Assembly: GCF_932526225.1 (NCBI RefSeq)
Contig: NC_064041.1
Coordinates: 5,514,046 to 5,578,045 of the forward strand
DNA: 64,000 nt
From: Nematostella vectensis
Taxonomy: Eukaryota; Cnidaria; Anthozoa; Actiniaria; Edwardsiidae
Direction of reading: 5' to 3'
Part shown: positions 13,301-24,146 of the stretch, in pieces
Numbering within the stretch: position 1 is the first letter of the stretch
Layout: every line of letters starts with the position of its first letter
Notes under the pieces: model-generated
The model's input: only the letters and a program-made list of their open reading frames with translations
What the model was told of the DNA's origin: nothing
Databases searched by the model: none
Position numbers and translations under genes: made by a program

Positions 13301-13528
13301 AGGGGTGTTATTCAGCCACAATTCTTCTCACAATCCTTCTCTTACCACCAGCAGTATTTCAATGTTTAATTAGGGCAGCTCTAGACCTAGGCTTCAGCAC
13401 TGTTGCTGGACTGAATACAGCAAGCAATAATGTAACTTCTTCTGATTTCTGACACCAATTTTTATTTGTAGATTGAACAAGGCAACCCTGCTTATCTTTC
13501 ATGGATTGGGGAAAATGTACCAAGATAG
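10352..13528 (+). CDS. CUTA: CutA-type divalent-cation tolerance protein
   Basis: CutA proteins are small trimeric ferredoxin-like proteins. The animal form is linked to copper binding and acetylcholinesterase anchoring. Six exons: 10352-10512, 11409-11468, 12118-12163, 12549-12598, 12823-12865 and 13472-13528. They total 417 nt (138 aa), with every junction GT/AG and in phase. Diagnostic segments in order: YSACFITCPNMETAKALAR, CVNLIPGITSVYMYEKKF, EDSEVLMMVKTRSSRVP, HPYDVPEII and NPAYLSWIGENV. The first about 28 residues are basic and lack acidic residues, suggesting a mitochondrial or signal-type leader; an internal Met at residue 27 would give a cytosolic form. Introns 4 and 5 start with tandem duplications of their own splice donors. 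Convergent with NELFE. Confidence 0.97.
12584..12722 (+). repeat. Repeated copies of CUTA exon-4 end
   Basis: The exon-4 terminus GGAGTATATAAAG recurs at 12615-12628, in interrupted form at about 12675-12693, and at 12709-12722. The last two copies are followed by GTA as at the true donor (12599). Confidence 0.8.
12857..13135 (+). repeat. 54-59-bp minisatellite containing the CUTA exon-5 splice donor
   Basis: Five units begin with AGTACTCCG (or one-base variants) followed by GTAAGT or GTAAGC, then AGCAGAACAATAGCATAGG. The first unit is the real exon end and donor at 12866; the others are intronic copies. Confidence 0.9.
13259..13366. mobile_element. Short inverted repeat (MITE-like)
   Basis: TTCAATGTTGATACTGCTGG at the left pairs with CCAGCAGTATTTCAATGTT at the right, about 108 bp in total, in CUTA intron 5. 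No coding content. Confidence 0.5.
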
Positions 13529-13850
13529 ATTCTGCTACTAGTCATATATCTTAGTTTCTAGTATGTGTAGATGTATGTCAGTTAGATAATGAGGCCATGG
13601 CATGAAAAAAGCAGCCTTCCCCTCCCCCCAAAAAATGCTATGTATGTTCAGTTATGCCACCCTAAACTGCTATTTGAAAATCGTGATGCATACTAGCATT
13701 ATCTCATCCCTAACTGGTGTTATGCCCAAGGTTTTGTGAGAGAACATCAAACAACTGAAAAAATGAGAATATTGTAGAATACAATTTCTCAACATGCTAA
13801 ATTTAATAGCATACATTAAAAAGGTTTGTTCTATGATTTTGTTTAATGTA

Positions 13851-14086
13851 AATAAAATAAAAAGACTATTTTATGCTGTAAAATAGCAAAACAAAATGAT
13901 TAGTGTTTATTTCTTCTTTTTTGTTTTTTAGTCACACATAAACACAAATGAAACACCTATTATTGTATTCTTAAATTATATGTATGTCTTTGTATGTCTT
14001 AAATTATTAACACTTTATTGTTTCTCTCGAGTTTCCAGATTGGTACCAGTAACAAAACATTGATGGAAATTGCTCTTTTGAATAAA
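13851..14086 (+). terminator. Candidate CUTA polyadenylation signals
   Basis: AATAAA at 13851-13856 and again at 14081-14086, 0.3 and 0.55 kb past the CUTA stop. On the minus strand AATAAA at 14019-14014 could serve NELFE, so the two convergent 3' ends may overlap. Usage is inferred. Confidence 0.4.
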
Positions 14087-14626
14087 GTCTCGTTATGGTT
14101 AAGCATAGCATGTAATTTGACACAAGTGATGGAATTTTAAAAAAGGGGTTCTTTTGCACAGAACGGGGTGCTCAATGCAATTCAGAGGAATAACCTTAAA
14201 GCAACCAAGAATGTATCTGTCAGAACAAATACTGTTAGCCAGCATAGTGTGGCTAAAGGAGAGAGGAAAGCAGGGGTTTCATTAAGTTTCAAAGTAGGCG
14301 TTGAAGAATGAAGGGAGGGTGGGGGGTGGAAGCTATTAGTAAAAATAAAACGTAAATCAATTTTTTTTTAAAGTAGGCCAGCTATTGGAAAATAGTAGCA
14401 GGCAGTTCTGCCGGCTGTTGGGCCTAAATGAAACCCCTGGGGAAGGGATCTGTGGGTGGAAAAAAAAAAACAAACAGAGCGCAAGTAGCCAGGTGCTCTG
14501 ATTTTTTTTCTCTCACCCACAGACCTCTTTCCCCTCCCCTTTAGCACCTCATGCTTGTCTTGCTAATCCCTCCCAAATACCAATAGGTGTTGTTACATTT
14601 ATCTGTGCCTCTGTCCCTAATACTGT

Positions 14627-14735
14627 CATGCTTATAAGTCCTTGTTATCAGGTCCCATGGGTGTGCTTATAAGTCCTTGTTATCAGGTCCCATGGGTGTG
14701 CTTATAAGTCTTGTTATCAGGTCCCATGGGTGTTG
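14627..14735. repeat. About 35-bp tandem repeat just past the NELFE stop
   Basis: Three copies of a unit containing CTTATAAGTC and TTATCAGGTCCCATGGGTG. The unit resembles the NELFE terminal exon around AGTTAACAGGTCCCGTGGG, so it may be a degraded duplicate of coding sequence. Confidence 0.75.
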
Positions 14736-14777
14736 TCCTGCTAGTAACTTTGTCCCTTATCCTTCCATGCTTGGTTC

Positions 14778-17700
14778 TTAGAAGTCTATATCATCATAAG
14801 TTAACAGGTCCCGTGGGTCTTCTCTCGAAGTGGGTCCTGGCCCACCCTTGCCATCTGATAAAGAAACAAGACACAAATTACAAAGAATGTATGAAAATGT
14901 CCTAAATGTAAGGAAGCCTTCCCCCCCACCCTCTGTGCAGTCCATGTACTGTATAATATCATTCTGTTTCCCAGAGCTCCTCCATTGTTGTGCAAGACTG
15001 AGGAGCTCTGGAAATGAAAATGCTGCATACAGTTAATTGACAAAACGTTGTCTTTAACCGACTATGTGACAAGCTAGCGCGTTAGCATGGGTAAAAGCCG
15101 CTTAAGCGCTTAGCTGCATATATTAGCCACTGTATAACTTTGGGCTTAGACATGGTGGCTTATATATATGCAGCTAGGTGCTTCAGTGGTTTTTACCCCT
15201 GCTTACATACATGCCGGTTGACAATGTTTTGTCAATCGATTGTATACACACCCCTACTGGTCAGCTGTCTGCCACCTTGGCCGTGCATCTCATCCATGTT
15301 TGGCTGCCGCCTTGCCATAGATACTCTGATGTGCACATGCTGCACCTTTAGTCCATTCATCTGAAATTGATGGCACAGTCTTAAAGTACTTGACATACAA
15401 CATTACAAAGGAAATGTTTGTGAACAAATGCGTGGGGAGGGATTTTAAGACTTATATTTTTAATGACTACCACATAAGAGATTATGGTGTTCCCAGCAAT
15501 TGTGTGAATTTTTAAAGTAATGCTAGTGTTGTTTGCAAAATGACAGAATGGGCAATACCTGTCAACCCTGGAAAACCACAAGGCTTGATTTTTTTTGGGG
15601 GGGGAAGGGTGTGGGGTGTATTTCCTGGCTACAAAAAGCTCTCGCGCACAAATTCACTTATCATCTCACCAGGGTGTAATATAAATTGAGCTACACAAGG
15701 GAATTATTGTTTAAAATGTTTAAATAGAAAAAAGGCCAAAAGTTGATTTCTGATAGAGTAATTTTACAGGAGCAATAAAAATCACTAAAAGTGGGAAATC
15801 TGGTGCTCAACGCGGGAGAAGGCATGGAAAATCTTGAAACTCCTGCCTAATGCGGGAGGGTTGACAGGTATGATGTCCACAATATTAGAAGGGTTTCATC
15901 TAGAATTGCTTAACGTGTTTTGTCTGAGGCATTCCTGCCCAGGTATTAATTAATACTATGCAAAAAACAGCTTTGACCGCTAAATATTTTAGGCAGACAA
16001 AGAGGTTTACATACACCACTTGCCCTCCTAGCACCTGAAGAACCCTTGGTAGTCCTGTGGAAATAACTCTGGCTGTACATATGTATTATGTACCTCATCA
16101 ATAGCTTTGTCAGCAGCTTCCCAGGTGTCAAATGTCACAAATCCTTGACTGCAATAGTACAATAAGGACTATAAATGTTTTTTTACTGCATTAAAAACGT
16201 TACACAGCAAAGTGTCAAATTTTCATCTGTTATTTTTTATGTTCTTATTTTGTACATGTTTCTGTATTCTTAATCAGATAAAGCAGAAAGAGTTTTAGGT
16301 AGATTCTCCTCCTTGTCATCATAAAGCCCTTTATAAACAAATTTTTTGTGTCTTTGTGGGGGTGGCTTAATAGAATCTCTTTTTTACAAAATGGAAAAAT
16401 GTCATTTGTTGTCATTTTTTATATCTAAACCAAGCAAGAGGCTCTTGGAAGTGTTGCATTATATTTGTTATGGATTTTAGGGGAAGAGACGGGAGAGGGC
16501 TATTTTTTGATAATTTTGGCCCTAGTGGGGGTGCTGGTAACATTAGGTGGGGACATACAGTAAATATGGTATTTTTAAAATTATCGCCATTTTCTTTAAA
16601 ATTATGTGAAGTGTAAAGAAAAGAATACATCAGTGAAATACAGAAACTACTGGGAGTAGAAATAGCTATAGGGAAAAAAATAGGCCCAATGTACCTTCTG
16701 TTTTTCTCAAAATTTACTCTTTCTACATGACCTGCAATGGAATGAATATGCAGTAAGTACTGGAACTGTGATAAAGACTTATTTCAAGATACTGTTATTA
16801 TCAATGGTCTTTCTTCTTATCTTAACATATTGAGAAAATTTAGCCAAAAATTGTCGCTTTTGCCAAACACAGTCACTTCCATATAAGGAAACTAATATAT
16901 TCCTTATTTGGAAATACTGTATGATTCTTGTCATTTTAAAGGTCGCCGTACCACAGGTGCTTCGTAAACATTATGACTTGTAATCAGAAGAAAAAAACAG
17001 TGACTGTGTCCATCTTTGGTCAATGGAGAAAGTATCTGAAAAGAAACTAAGAAACCGAGTGCTCGGTACCAGTCCCTCAAAACGACAACGTTTTCTACAT
17101 GAACATGATATCTCAGCTTACCAAGGTGATTGAACTCTTCTTTGAGTATTTCCTCAGTTAAGCCAATCCCACTCACGAAAACAGTTTTACCCTAGAAAAA
17201 AAATAGACCAGTAAGGTTAGTACAAGAGATAAACTATTTTACACAGTCACAGCACCTGGTGATAATATATAATAGAGAGAAATGCAAGCCTTATGCGGTG
17301 TCATTCCATGAGATTCATAGAGATGTAAAATTGCATCTCTCAACCCCAGAGCCTACATCGATTTTTTCTTAATTTTTTATCATTTTTATTGAAAGTGGTT
17401 CCATTTATTGCTGTAGTTCAGAGATGGGGCTCTTTCAAAGGTGAGTTGCCTGTACTTTCCTACAATAATCTGAAATTCATCATAGTTGTAATACTATACC
17501 CGCCGTCTTTCATTTGAACGAAAATTTCTTGCTCCTGTAAAAAATAACAGTTAACAATAGGAAATCAAAATACTGTAAAAACACTATAGCAAATTCCAAA
17601 ATTGTTCAGACTAATAATTTATGGGTATATTTATGTAACACATTGTAAATTTACAAAGGAGACATCAATTGATCCTTGTGTTTGATACATCTGTATCTCA

Positions 17701-20206
17701 ATGTCTTCTCACTAAACATACCTGGCCCAGAATTCCCAAGAGAAGGAACAAATCTATAAACAGAAAAAATTGAATTTGACGACTGTAGTTTTGCTAAGTT
17801 TTGGAATTACACATCACCAGATGTGAAAAAATAGTCTAAATAGTCATTCAAGCTATAATCTCCATCCTACAGCAATTCAATTGAACCAGCTCTAATGTGT
17901 ATTTTTCTTTATTATGATTCATCTTACCTGTCATATAAATCTCTTTTCATTTGACTTCTCTGTTGACATAAAAAATAGCATGATTTTGTTAGGGGAGCTG
18001 AAAAGTCTTTTACGGTAATTGCAGCATTGGATATTCTAACAGGTCACAGAACAGCACAAAAATTACCTTTTCTTCTGCTGTAGTTGGGGAGGATGCCCTT
18101 TGAGAAGCTGAGGGTCTATCAAGACTTTCCTGCAGAGCAAACACTGATTTATCAGTACAACAATAGTAAATCAGTCACAGCAAAAACAGTCTCTCTCCAA
18201 AGAGAGGGGTGCTGGGGGAGGAGGAGCCTTAGAAATTCTTTTATTTTTCTGCAGAATTTCCCCCTTCTTATAATCTGCTTGTAGTGGGCCCTATAATAAC
18301 CTGTCTGTTTTTTCTGCATTCTGTTTTTGCTCTCTTGAACTCTCTGTGTTGTGGGTCTTTCTTTAATTTCACTTCCTGTAAAAATACAAAATATTCAAGT
18401 TGGCAAACATAACATCCAATAATACAAATTAACTAAAACTATACATAAGAGATTCCCCCTATATTTTTAGGTATTACCAGAACAAGATGAATAAAAAAAC
18501 TTCAAGCAATGACAGCTTTTTACCATTTGACCATAAAAGTGCCAAATAATGATTTTCACAGTTATTTATAACACAGGTACAGTTATTTTTTAAATATATT
18601 TTTTCAAATATTTTTGCGATTTGAACAGCAGCTCAAGACAATATGGAATTACCCCTGAGGTAAAAAATTGCCCCCATCTTAACCAATCAGATTAAGAACG
18701 GGGTAATGACTAATTGAGCCGGTCAAAAATTGCCTGTTGTAGCAATTTTTGACTACGGTTACCCAATCATTACCAAGATGCAGGACGAAAATTGCACCCC
18801 CAAATTATGAAAGGGAAACACAGAAAAAAAGAGCCGGCAAAGACTAAAAACAGCCGGCCGCTATTTTGAACCCTGTCACCCTAGCCTTTTTAACCTGAAG
18901 TACACCCTTTCCCCAGGTACTTTCCCCTTGGCAATCCCCCTGATCGTCCTTTTATGACAACAATATCGAACTGTAGGCCGATAGTGGAAACAATACATAC
19001 CCCTGATGCGATCAACTTCTTTGCAATTTCCTTGGCATCTTCAGGTGCATGGGTTTGCTCAGGTATATCTGAGGGTGAATATTTGGAATGAATATCTGAG
19101 GTTGAATATTTGTAGTGAACATCTGAGGATGAATATCTGGGGGTGAATATGTGGAGGTGAATGTGTGGGGTATGTGGGGTTGAGTATTTGAGAGTTAATG
19201 CAACATAGGTATATTCTTAGCTTTGTCTTTGTAATCTTTGTTTATCGAGGGTAGCATATTTAACCGAATATACAGTTTTCTAACATATGACTCTCGGTTA
19301 GTAAGCACTGTCACTGGGGGTGGTCACTGCCAGAGGGTTTATTGCGTCCCCAGTGGTTCTTTTACGTCCCTTCAGTTCAGGTTAATGTAGTGCAGCTTGA
19401 AGAGAAGGGACCTCCTGTTTAGTGTCCTTATCCGAGAAGACTGGAAACATGGGAGAATAACTTCAACTCACTTGTGACACAAATTCGAGTCAAGGCAGGA
19501 ACCCGGAAAAAATCCCCAGTTTGAGCCAGGATTCGAACCTGGGCCACAGCGGTGAGAGGCCGACGTGCTAACACACTAGACCACCCATGCTTTTTGATGT
19601 TCAATTTGGAAAACAACAGTAACAACCCTCCTTGCAGCTGGGATGCTGCGACACAAGAGCGCAAATACAACATGTTCAAGTCAAAGGTATTGGGACGTGG
19701 CTTAGGCATCTGCCATACAACTCATGTCTGACAACAGAACACAGCATGGATTGAAATTTTTCTTGATGGAGAAAAAACAGAGAAATTGGAGAAAAACCCT
19801 CAGAGAAAAGATGAGAACCAGCTAACTCAACTCAAATCAGAATCGAAATCCAACCCAGACCTTTGTGGAGGCACAGAGAGCGTCGCTCTGCCACCTGCAC
19901 AACAAGTGAAGTGAAGACATAAAAGTAATTCAGTGTACATTCAATTTACACACCTCTTTTAGTACCAGGTTTGGTCACTTTAACAGCAGTCTCTGTTTTT
20001 TCTTTACTCTTCTGTAAAAGTTTCCTCTAAAAGCATAGCACAAATTGTTTTGATGAGTTATTCCTTTTACCATTCGAATGAGCAGAGTCGGAAACAGTTA
20101 CGTAGATGAATAAATATACATGCGTTATTGATACCTTTTTTTTCAACAGAGCAAACTTTTTCAGAAGATATTCTTCCTCAGCGGTCAAATCTTTTGGGAG
20201 AACCAT
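14778..20206 (-). CDS. NELFE: Negative elongation factor subunit E (RRM protein)
   Basis: NELF-E is the RNA-binding subunit of NELF, which holds RNA polymerase II at promoter-proximal pauses. Fifteen exons: 20206-20135, 20026-19954, 19068-19001, 18375-18301, 18129-18067, 17959-17928, 17753-17722, 17534-17500, 17191-17122, 16731-16695, 16148-16094, 16034-16017, 15339-15252, 15007-14930 and 14854-14778 (873 nt, 290 aa). The N-terminus MVLPKDLTAEEEYLLKKF matches the conserved NELF-E start. AKEIAKKLIASG and REFKRAKTE follow. The RRM starts near residue 151 (GKTVFVSGIGLTEE), with RNP1 SQGFVTFD and then VSMARRQP. The C-terminus reads LLTYDDIDF. The Arg-Asp repeat domain of vertebrates is nearly absent. 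The 18-nt exon 12 and its donor are the weakest call: the exon could end 3 nt earlier. The 75-nt last intron is in frame and could be retained. Confidence 0.9.
15552..15875. mobile_element. Inverted-repeat element, family 'ACCTGTCAA'
   Basis: Ends are AATACCTGTCAACCCTGG and GGGAGGGTTGACAGGTATG. The right half is clearly related, in the opposite orientation, to 56612-56720 (CCTGTCAAATCTCCCGCATT) in THOC3, so this is a dispersed family. It sits in a NELFE intron. Confidence 0.65.
16855..16960 (-). repeat. Dispersed repeat, copy 1 of 3
   Basis: On the minus strand this reads CCAAATAAGGAATA, TTAGTTTCCTTATATGGAAG, then a copy of GTGTTTGGCAAA. The same order of words occurs at 50400-50525 and 52322-52440 on the plus strand. 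Confidence 0.75.
19385..19590 (-). mobile_element. tRNA-Glu-derived SINE
   Basis: On the minus strand the head (about 19590-19521) is tRNA-like: an A-box-like TGGTCTAGTGTG, the anticodon region CCTCTCACCGC, and a perfect B box GGTTCGAATCC at 19539-19529. The layout follows eukaryotic tRNA-Glu(CTC). A non-tRNA body continues to about 19385. It lies in NELFE intron 2. The head lacks good acceptor-stem pairing, so a functional tRNA gene is unlikely. Confidence 0.75.
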
Positions 20207-20424
20207 TTATTGATTTTCAGTGTGTAAGTCTGCCATCTTTATTCCGAGCCCACAGGCAGATGCGGTCATCAGCATGACCTAGGAGCTCTGGGAACGAGAA
20301 TTATCGCTATGCATGCTTGTCAAAAACAACCGGCATGCCTTGCGAAACAGCTGTAAAAAACCAGCATGCACCGCGTTTGAGCGGAAGTTACTACGAGGGG
20401 ATATCTACGATGAGAGACAGGAAC
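20207..20424. promoter_or_regulatory. Very short divergent promoter NELFE / CARD gene
   Basis: Only about 220 bp separate the NELFE ATG from the favoured CARD ATG, so both promoters must overlap. An upstream ATG at 20313 opens a 61-codon frame that overlaps the CARD start out of frame; if transcribed it would act as a uORF. Confidence 0.55.
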
Positions 20425-22360
20425 ATGGCCACTTCCGTGCTGCAAGACAACTTGTATTGGGAGCTAAAAATCGAGGTTTTGCAGGAACTTCGAGATGACT
20501 TAGTAAAGAACTTGTACCCTGATAAGTTCTTTGCATATCTGCGTGCCAAACGAGTGTTGGATAAAGATGATTGTGAGGATATTGGAGCAGAAAGGACAAG
20601 GCGAAAGCAAGCTGAAAAATTCCTTGATATTTTGGAAAGCAAAGGACCGGATGCTTTTATGGAGTTTTGTGAATTTCTCAGGCAGAACAAGACTCAGCTG
20701 TTTCTCTTGAGAAAAATAGTTGAAAGGTTTAATGAGAAAAGAGAATTGTTGGGTAAGTATAACATACATAAGTTACGTAAAATTCCGATTTCAAAGGCTC
20801 TTTTTGGGGGGATTATATTGAGAGAGGGGGGGGGGCTTATTATTGGAGGGATTTTTGCATCTGTATGAAATATTGACAATTTTCTATGGCACTCAATTTT
20901 ACTGTGTTCATGGCCTTTTGTTGAAGGTCTGAACTAGGCCGACTTTAGAACAAATGATGTCAAAATAAAACAGCCATTACTTGTTCAAAGGATGTAAATC
21001 GCTTTTATACAGCCCTCTGAAATAACCCCCAGGGCTACATTTGGTGGGGGGCTTATTATTTGAGGGATTTTTGTGTTTCAAAGATGGGGGGCTTAAGCTT
21101 TAACTAGTTTTTTTATACACTGTAATTCTGACATTAATTTTGATCACAGATCAGATGCCATTCCCAACAGAACTACCAGCAACCACACCAGTATCATCAA
21201 GACCCCACAAGTCCAAACCAGATTCCCCATCATCATCATCACTATGGGAACACAATACTGTTACAGGCGCTCGAATGACCACCTATCTCCCAGCCCCGGG
21301 CGACCCAGGGGCTCCCGAACCACCAGAACCAGATAACCCACCTGCATCACCACCAATGGCTTCTTTATCCCAAGACAGACACTCAGCAAGTGGTAAGGGT
21401 TACTCTTACATTACATTCACTGCTCAACATGGTTAAAATCACATACTGTACACTCCTTTCAGGGGCGTGTCTAGAGAGAAATGTAGGGTGTGGTCTAGAA
21501 TAGCAATTCACTGAGCACAGATCAATTAAGGTCAAAGCGGAGTCTTTAGCTCTGGTAATAGGTCACTAGATCCATCTAGGAACTTTTTCTATCAAAAAAC
21601 ACACATAAAATTAAACGTCTTACCAACAAAGGGGTCAACCGGAGTCAAACTCATCTTGTCACATGACACAGAATAGCCCTCTTGTCAAACACCTGCCTTG
21701 GTGTGAATGGTAGCAAGTCAGAACTTAACATTAAGAAATTATTCTTTTGATTTAATCTCTTTATCAAACAAATAGTTTAGACTGTTATGTAGTTAAATAT
21801 ATCTTTTAGGCATCAATATTACCTTCTTTCCAGATGATAGAGAACGGCATGGCAAAGCTGGCAATCACTCACAGCTGATTCTCTTGAGCCTTTAAGCCCC
21901 AAAGTTACATACAGCAGTGCACATATTCGCTAATAACCATGAACAGGGGTGATTTCAATAGGGTGCCTACCCTCCCCAAAAAGAGAACCCTCTTGCAGAA
22001 GCAAACATAGGCTCTATTTACAGCCGTTGCTAGGACTCATCGGTCCCACTTACTGTACAGCTGAATCAATAGTCAAACACAGTTGTCCATGATGTTACTT
22101 CTGATATTATGCAACTCTTCTTTGGTTTCTTCCTGTGTCTTTGCCCTTCATTTCATTGTTTTGACATAACAGGATTATAGATTGCATTTGGTTAAATTCT
22201 TATTTATGTTTGTACCCATATTTTTTTTGTTTTGTTACTTTCAGGAAATGCTGTTACTCATCCTACCTCTCAAGAAAATTCCTACACTGGTCCGCCCCCG
22301 CCCCCTTACACCTCATTACCACCAGATGATCCCCCGCCGCCCTATGATGAACCCAGATGA
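20425..22360 (+). CDS. CARD-domain protein with PPxY tail (candidate death-fold adaptor)
   Basis: Exons: 20425-20752, 21150-21392 and 22245-22360 (228 aa), all in phase. Residues about 8-100 form a single CARD: helix 1 WELKIEVLQELRDDLVKNLY, then FFAYLRAKRVLDKDDCEDI, the typical RTRRKQAEKFLDILESKGP, and FMEFCEFLRQN. CARDs mediate homotypic assembly in apoptosis and innate signalling. Exon 2 is a Pro/Ser-rich linker. The last exon has two PPxY motifs (GPPPPPYTSL and PPPPYDEP), ligands for WW domains of Nedd4-type ubiquitin ligases. The ATG at 20425 is chosen for its strong context (AACATGG) just before the CARD; in-frame ATGs at 20410 and 20335 would add 5 or 30 residues. An alternative last exon at 21836-21895 would give a form without PPxY. 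No enzyme domain is present. Confidence 0.8.
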
Positions 22361-22567
22361 ATTAGAAATAGGAGGTTAGATGTACAATACCATGGGTTGT
22401 GAGAGAATTGCAGAGTAGTCATCGATCAATAAGTTCAAATTGGCATCCTTTGCTCTGGTAATAGGTCACTAGATCCATCTAGAAACGTTTTCTATCCAAA
22501 TGCAAATTAACCATCTTCCTACTACTAACAAAGGGGTCAACCCGGGGCATAATCATCTTTTCACATG
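21545..22567. repeat. Two copies of a 120-bp intronic repeat in the CARD gene
   Basis: 21549-21668 and 22449-22567 share GGTAATAGGTCACTAGATCC, then TTTTCTATC and AACAAAGGGGTCAACC in the same order. One copy is in the last intron, the other just past the stop codon. Confidence 0.7.
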
Positions 22568-23119
22568 TGCATGGTTGACCTCCGGACCTCCCCTTTGGAC
22601 ATGCACCTGAATACACTGCCTTGCAAACGATTTACAACAATTTTTTATTATTTCTTCAACTAGTGAATTTATAAAAGTTATTAAAGTTTTTCATTACAGT
22701 ACAACTATTCACATTGACTTACCTTGCAAAGATTCAATGTGGATCATAAATTAACACTGTGTTTGAAACCTCAGTCTTGCAAAAAATACTCATTAGGGAG
22801 TGCTAATTAAAGACGCTAAGTTTGAGGTAGGGAAGATATTTGGGAGGAGCTCCAAAAAAGGGCCCTCAAAGGGGGGCCATTCATTTTTTTATTAGTCCTA
22901 CTAAAATACTAAATCCTGGGGGTTGACAAAGGGAGGGTTCATGAAGTGTCCTTTGTCAAAATCTTCCTCCCCACTTTTTTTCATGGTGTTTAAGGAGCAT
23001 TTGTTTTACTGCAGTGGGAAGGCTTATTCACTATAGTTTAAGATGTAAATAATATTTATCACAATATTTGTTATAAAAACTATGTAAAGTGAGACTGACT
23101 AAGGGACACTGAGTAACGA

Positions 23120-23352
23120 CAACAACTCTTACGACAATGATAACGAAAAAAAAAACAAGTCTTCACTCTTGGCCTTCAATTCCAAATTATTTGCAATGGA
23201 ATAAGTATGACATTTAGTGTCAGGAGCAGATAAAATGACAACTCCTAGGACAATGATAACGAAAAAAAAAACAAGTCTTCACTCTTGGCGTTCAATTCCA
23301 AATTATTTGCAATCGAATAAGCATGACATTTAGTGCCAGGAGCAGATAAAAT
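23120..23352. repeat. Two-copy tandem repeat, about 120 bp
   Basis: Both copies contain GACAATGATAACG, an A tract, CAAGTCTTCACTCTTGG, CAATTCCAAATTATTTGCAA and a final AGGAGCAGATAAAAT. A few substitutions separate them. Confidence 0.85.
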
Positions 23353-23923
23353 AAACTAAAGACAAAGCTAACGTAGTTAGGAGTTTACAGGGCAACCGTC
23401 CATATCCTCAAAAAGATTGTGAAACATGGAATTTGTACGTTATGTTTGAACGGCTGAATTGAATTATACAGAACTCATATTTACGTGCTGCTAATGAATT
23501 TTCAATCCTATTCCACTGTATTCTCTCGTCGTCGTTCACATTGCCGTCGTCATTGCTTTTAAGCAACCTTAAAAGGTTCCTCCTAGTTTTTATTAAAAAA
23601 AACATTTCGGTTCATGGATATTAAACTGTGTTTCAATATAATTCCTTCTTATCCAACTACTAGTATCATCGAGGTACACTACTTGGCGCGAAAGTGTTGA
23701 TATGTATTTGCAGGTTTTTTTTTTTTCAAATTTATTAAAAGTGTATCCAATCAAATAGTATGTCCAATTTGATAAACCTCGCGCCTCCGAGAAACCCGGA
23801 ACGATTTCCGAACGATTCCTATATGCTGCAAGTTTCTGTCCGTAAAGTTGTGAGCCCTATTCAATTTGCGCAAGAATGGAATAATTAGAAAGACTACAGA
23901 ACTACAGACAAGCTGTAGATTCG

Positions 23924-24146
23924 CCCCATGACAGGTAATCCGGAATCCATGAAAAAATGAGATATGGGATCCGGAATCCATGAAAAAATGAGATATGGAA
24001 TCCGGAATCCATAAAAATGAGATATGGAATCCGGAATCCATGCTGCTGGAATCCGGAATCCACGAGAAAAAACCCACATGGAATCCGGAATCCACACACT
24101 AGGATCCGAAATCCAGAACCCTATTGGAGAACCTGTCATGGGGCGA
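23924..24146. repeat. Minisatellite bounded by inverted repeats
   Basis: Units of about 31 bp (CCGGAATCCATGAAAAAATG plus AGATATGG) run from about 23940 to 24117. They are bounded by CGCCCCATGACAGG on the left and CCTGTCATGGGGCG on the right, exact reverse complements. Confidence 0.85.

Noticed and set aside
19521-19590. Functional tRNA-Glu gene
   Set aside because: Promoter boxes are kept, but the acceptor stem does not pair and the sequence continues into a SINE-like body.
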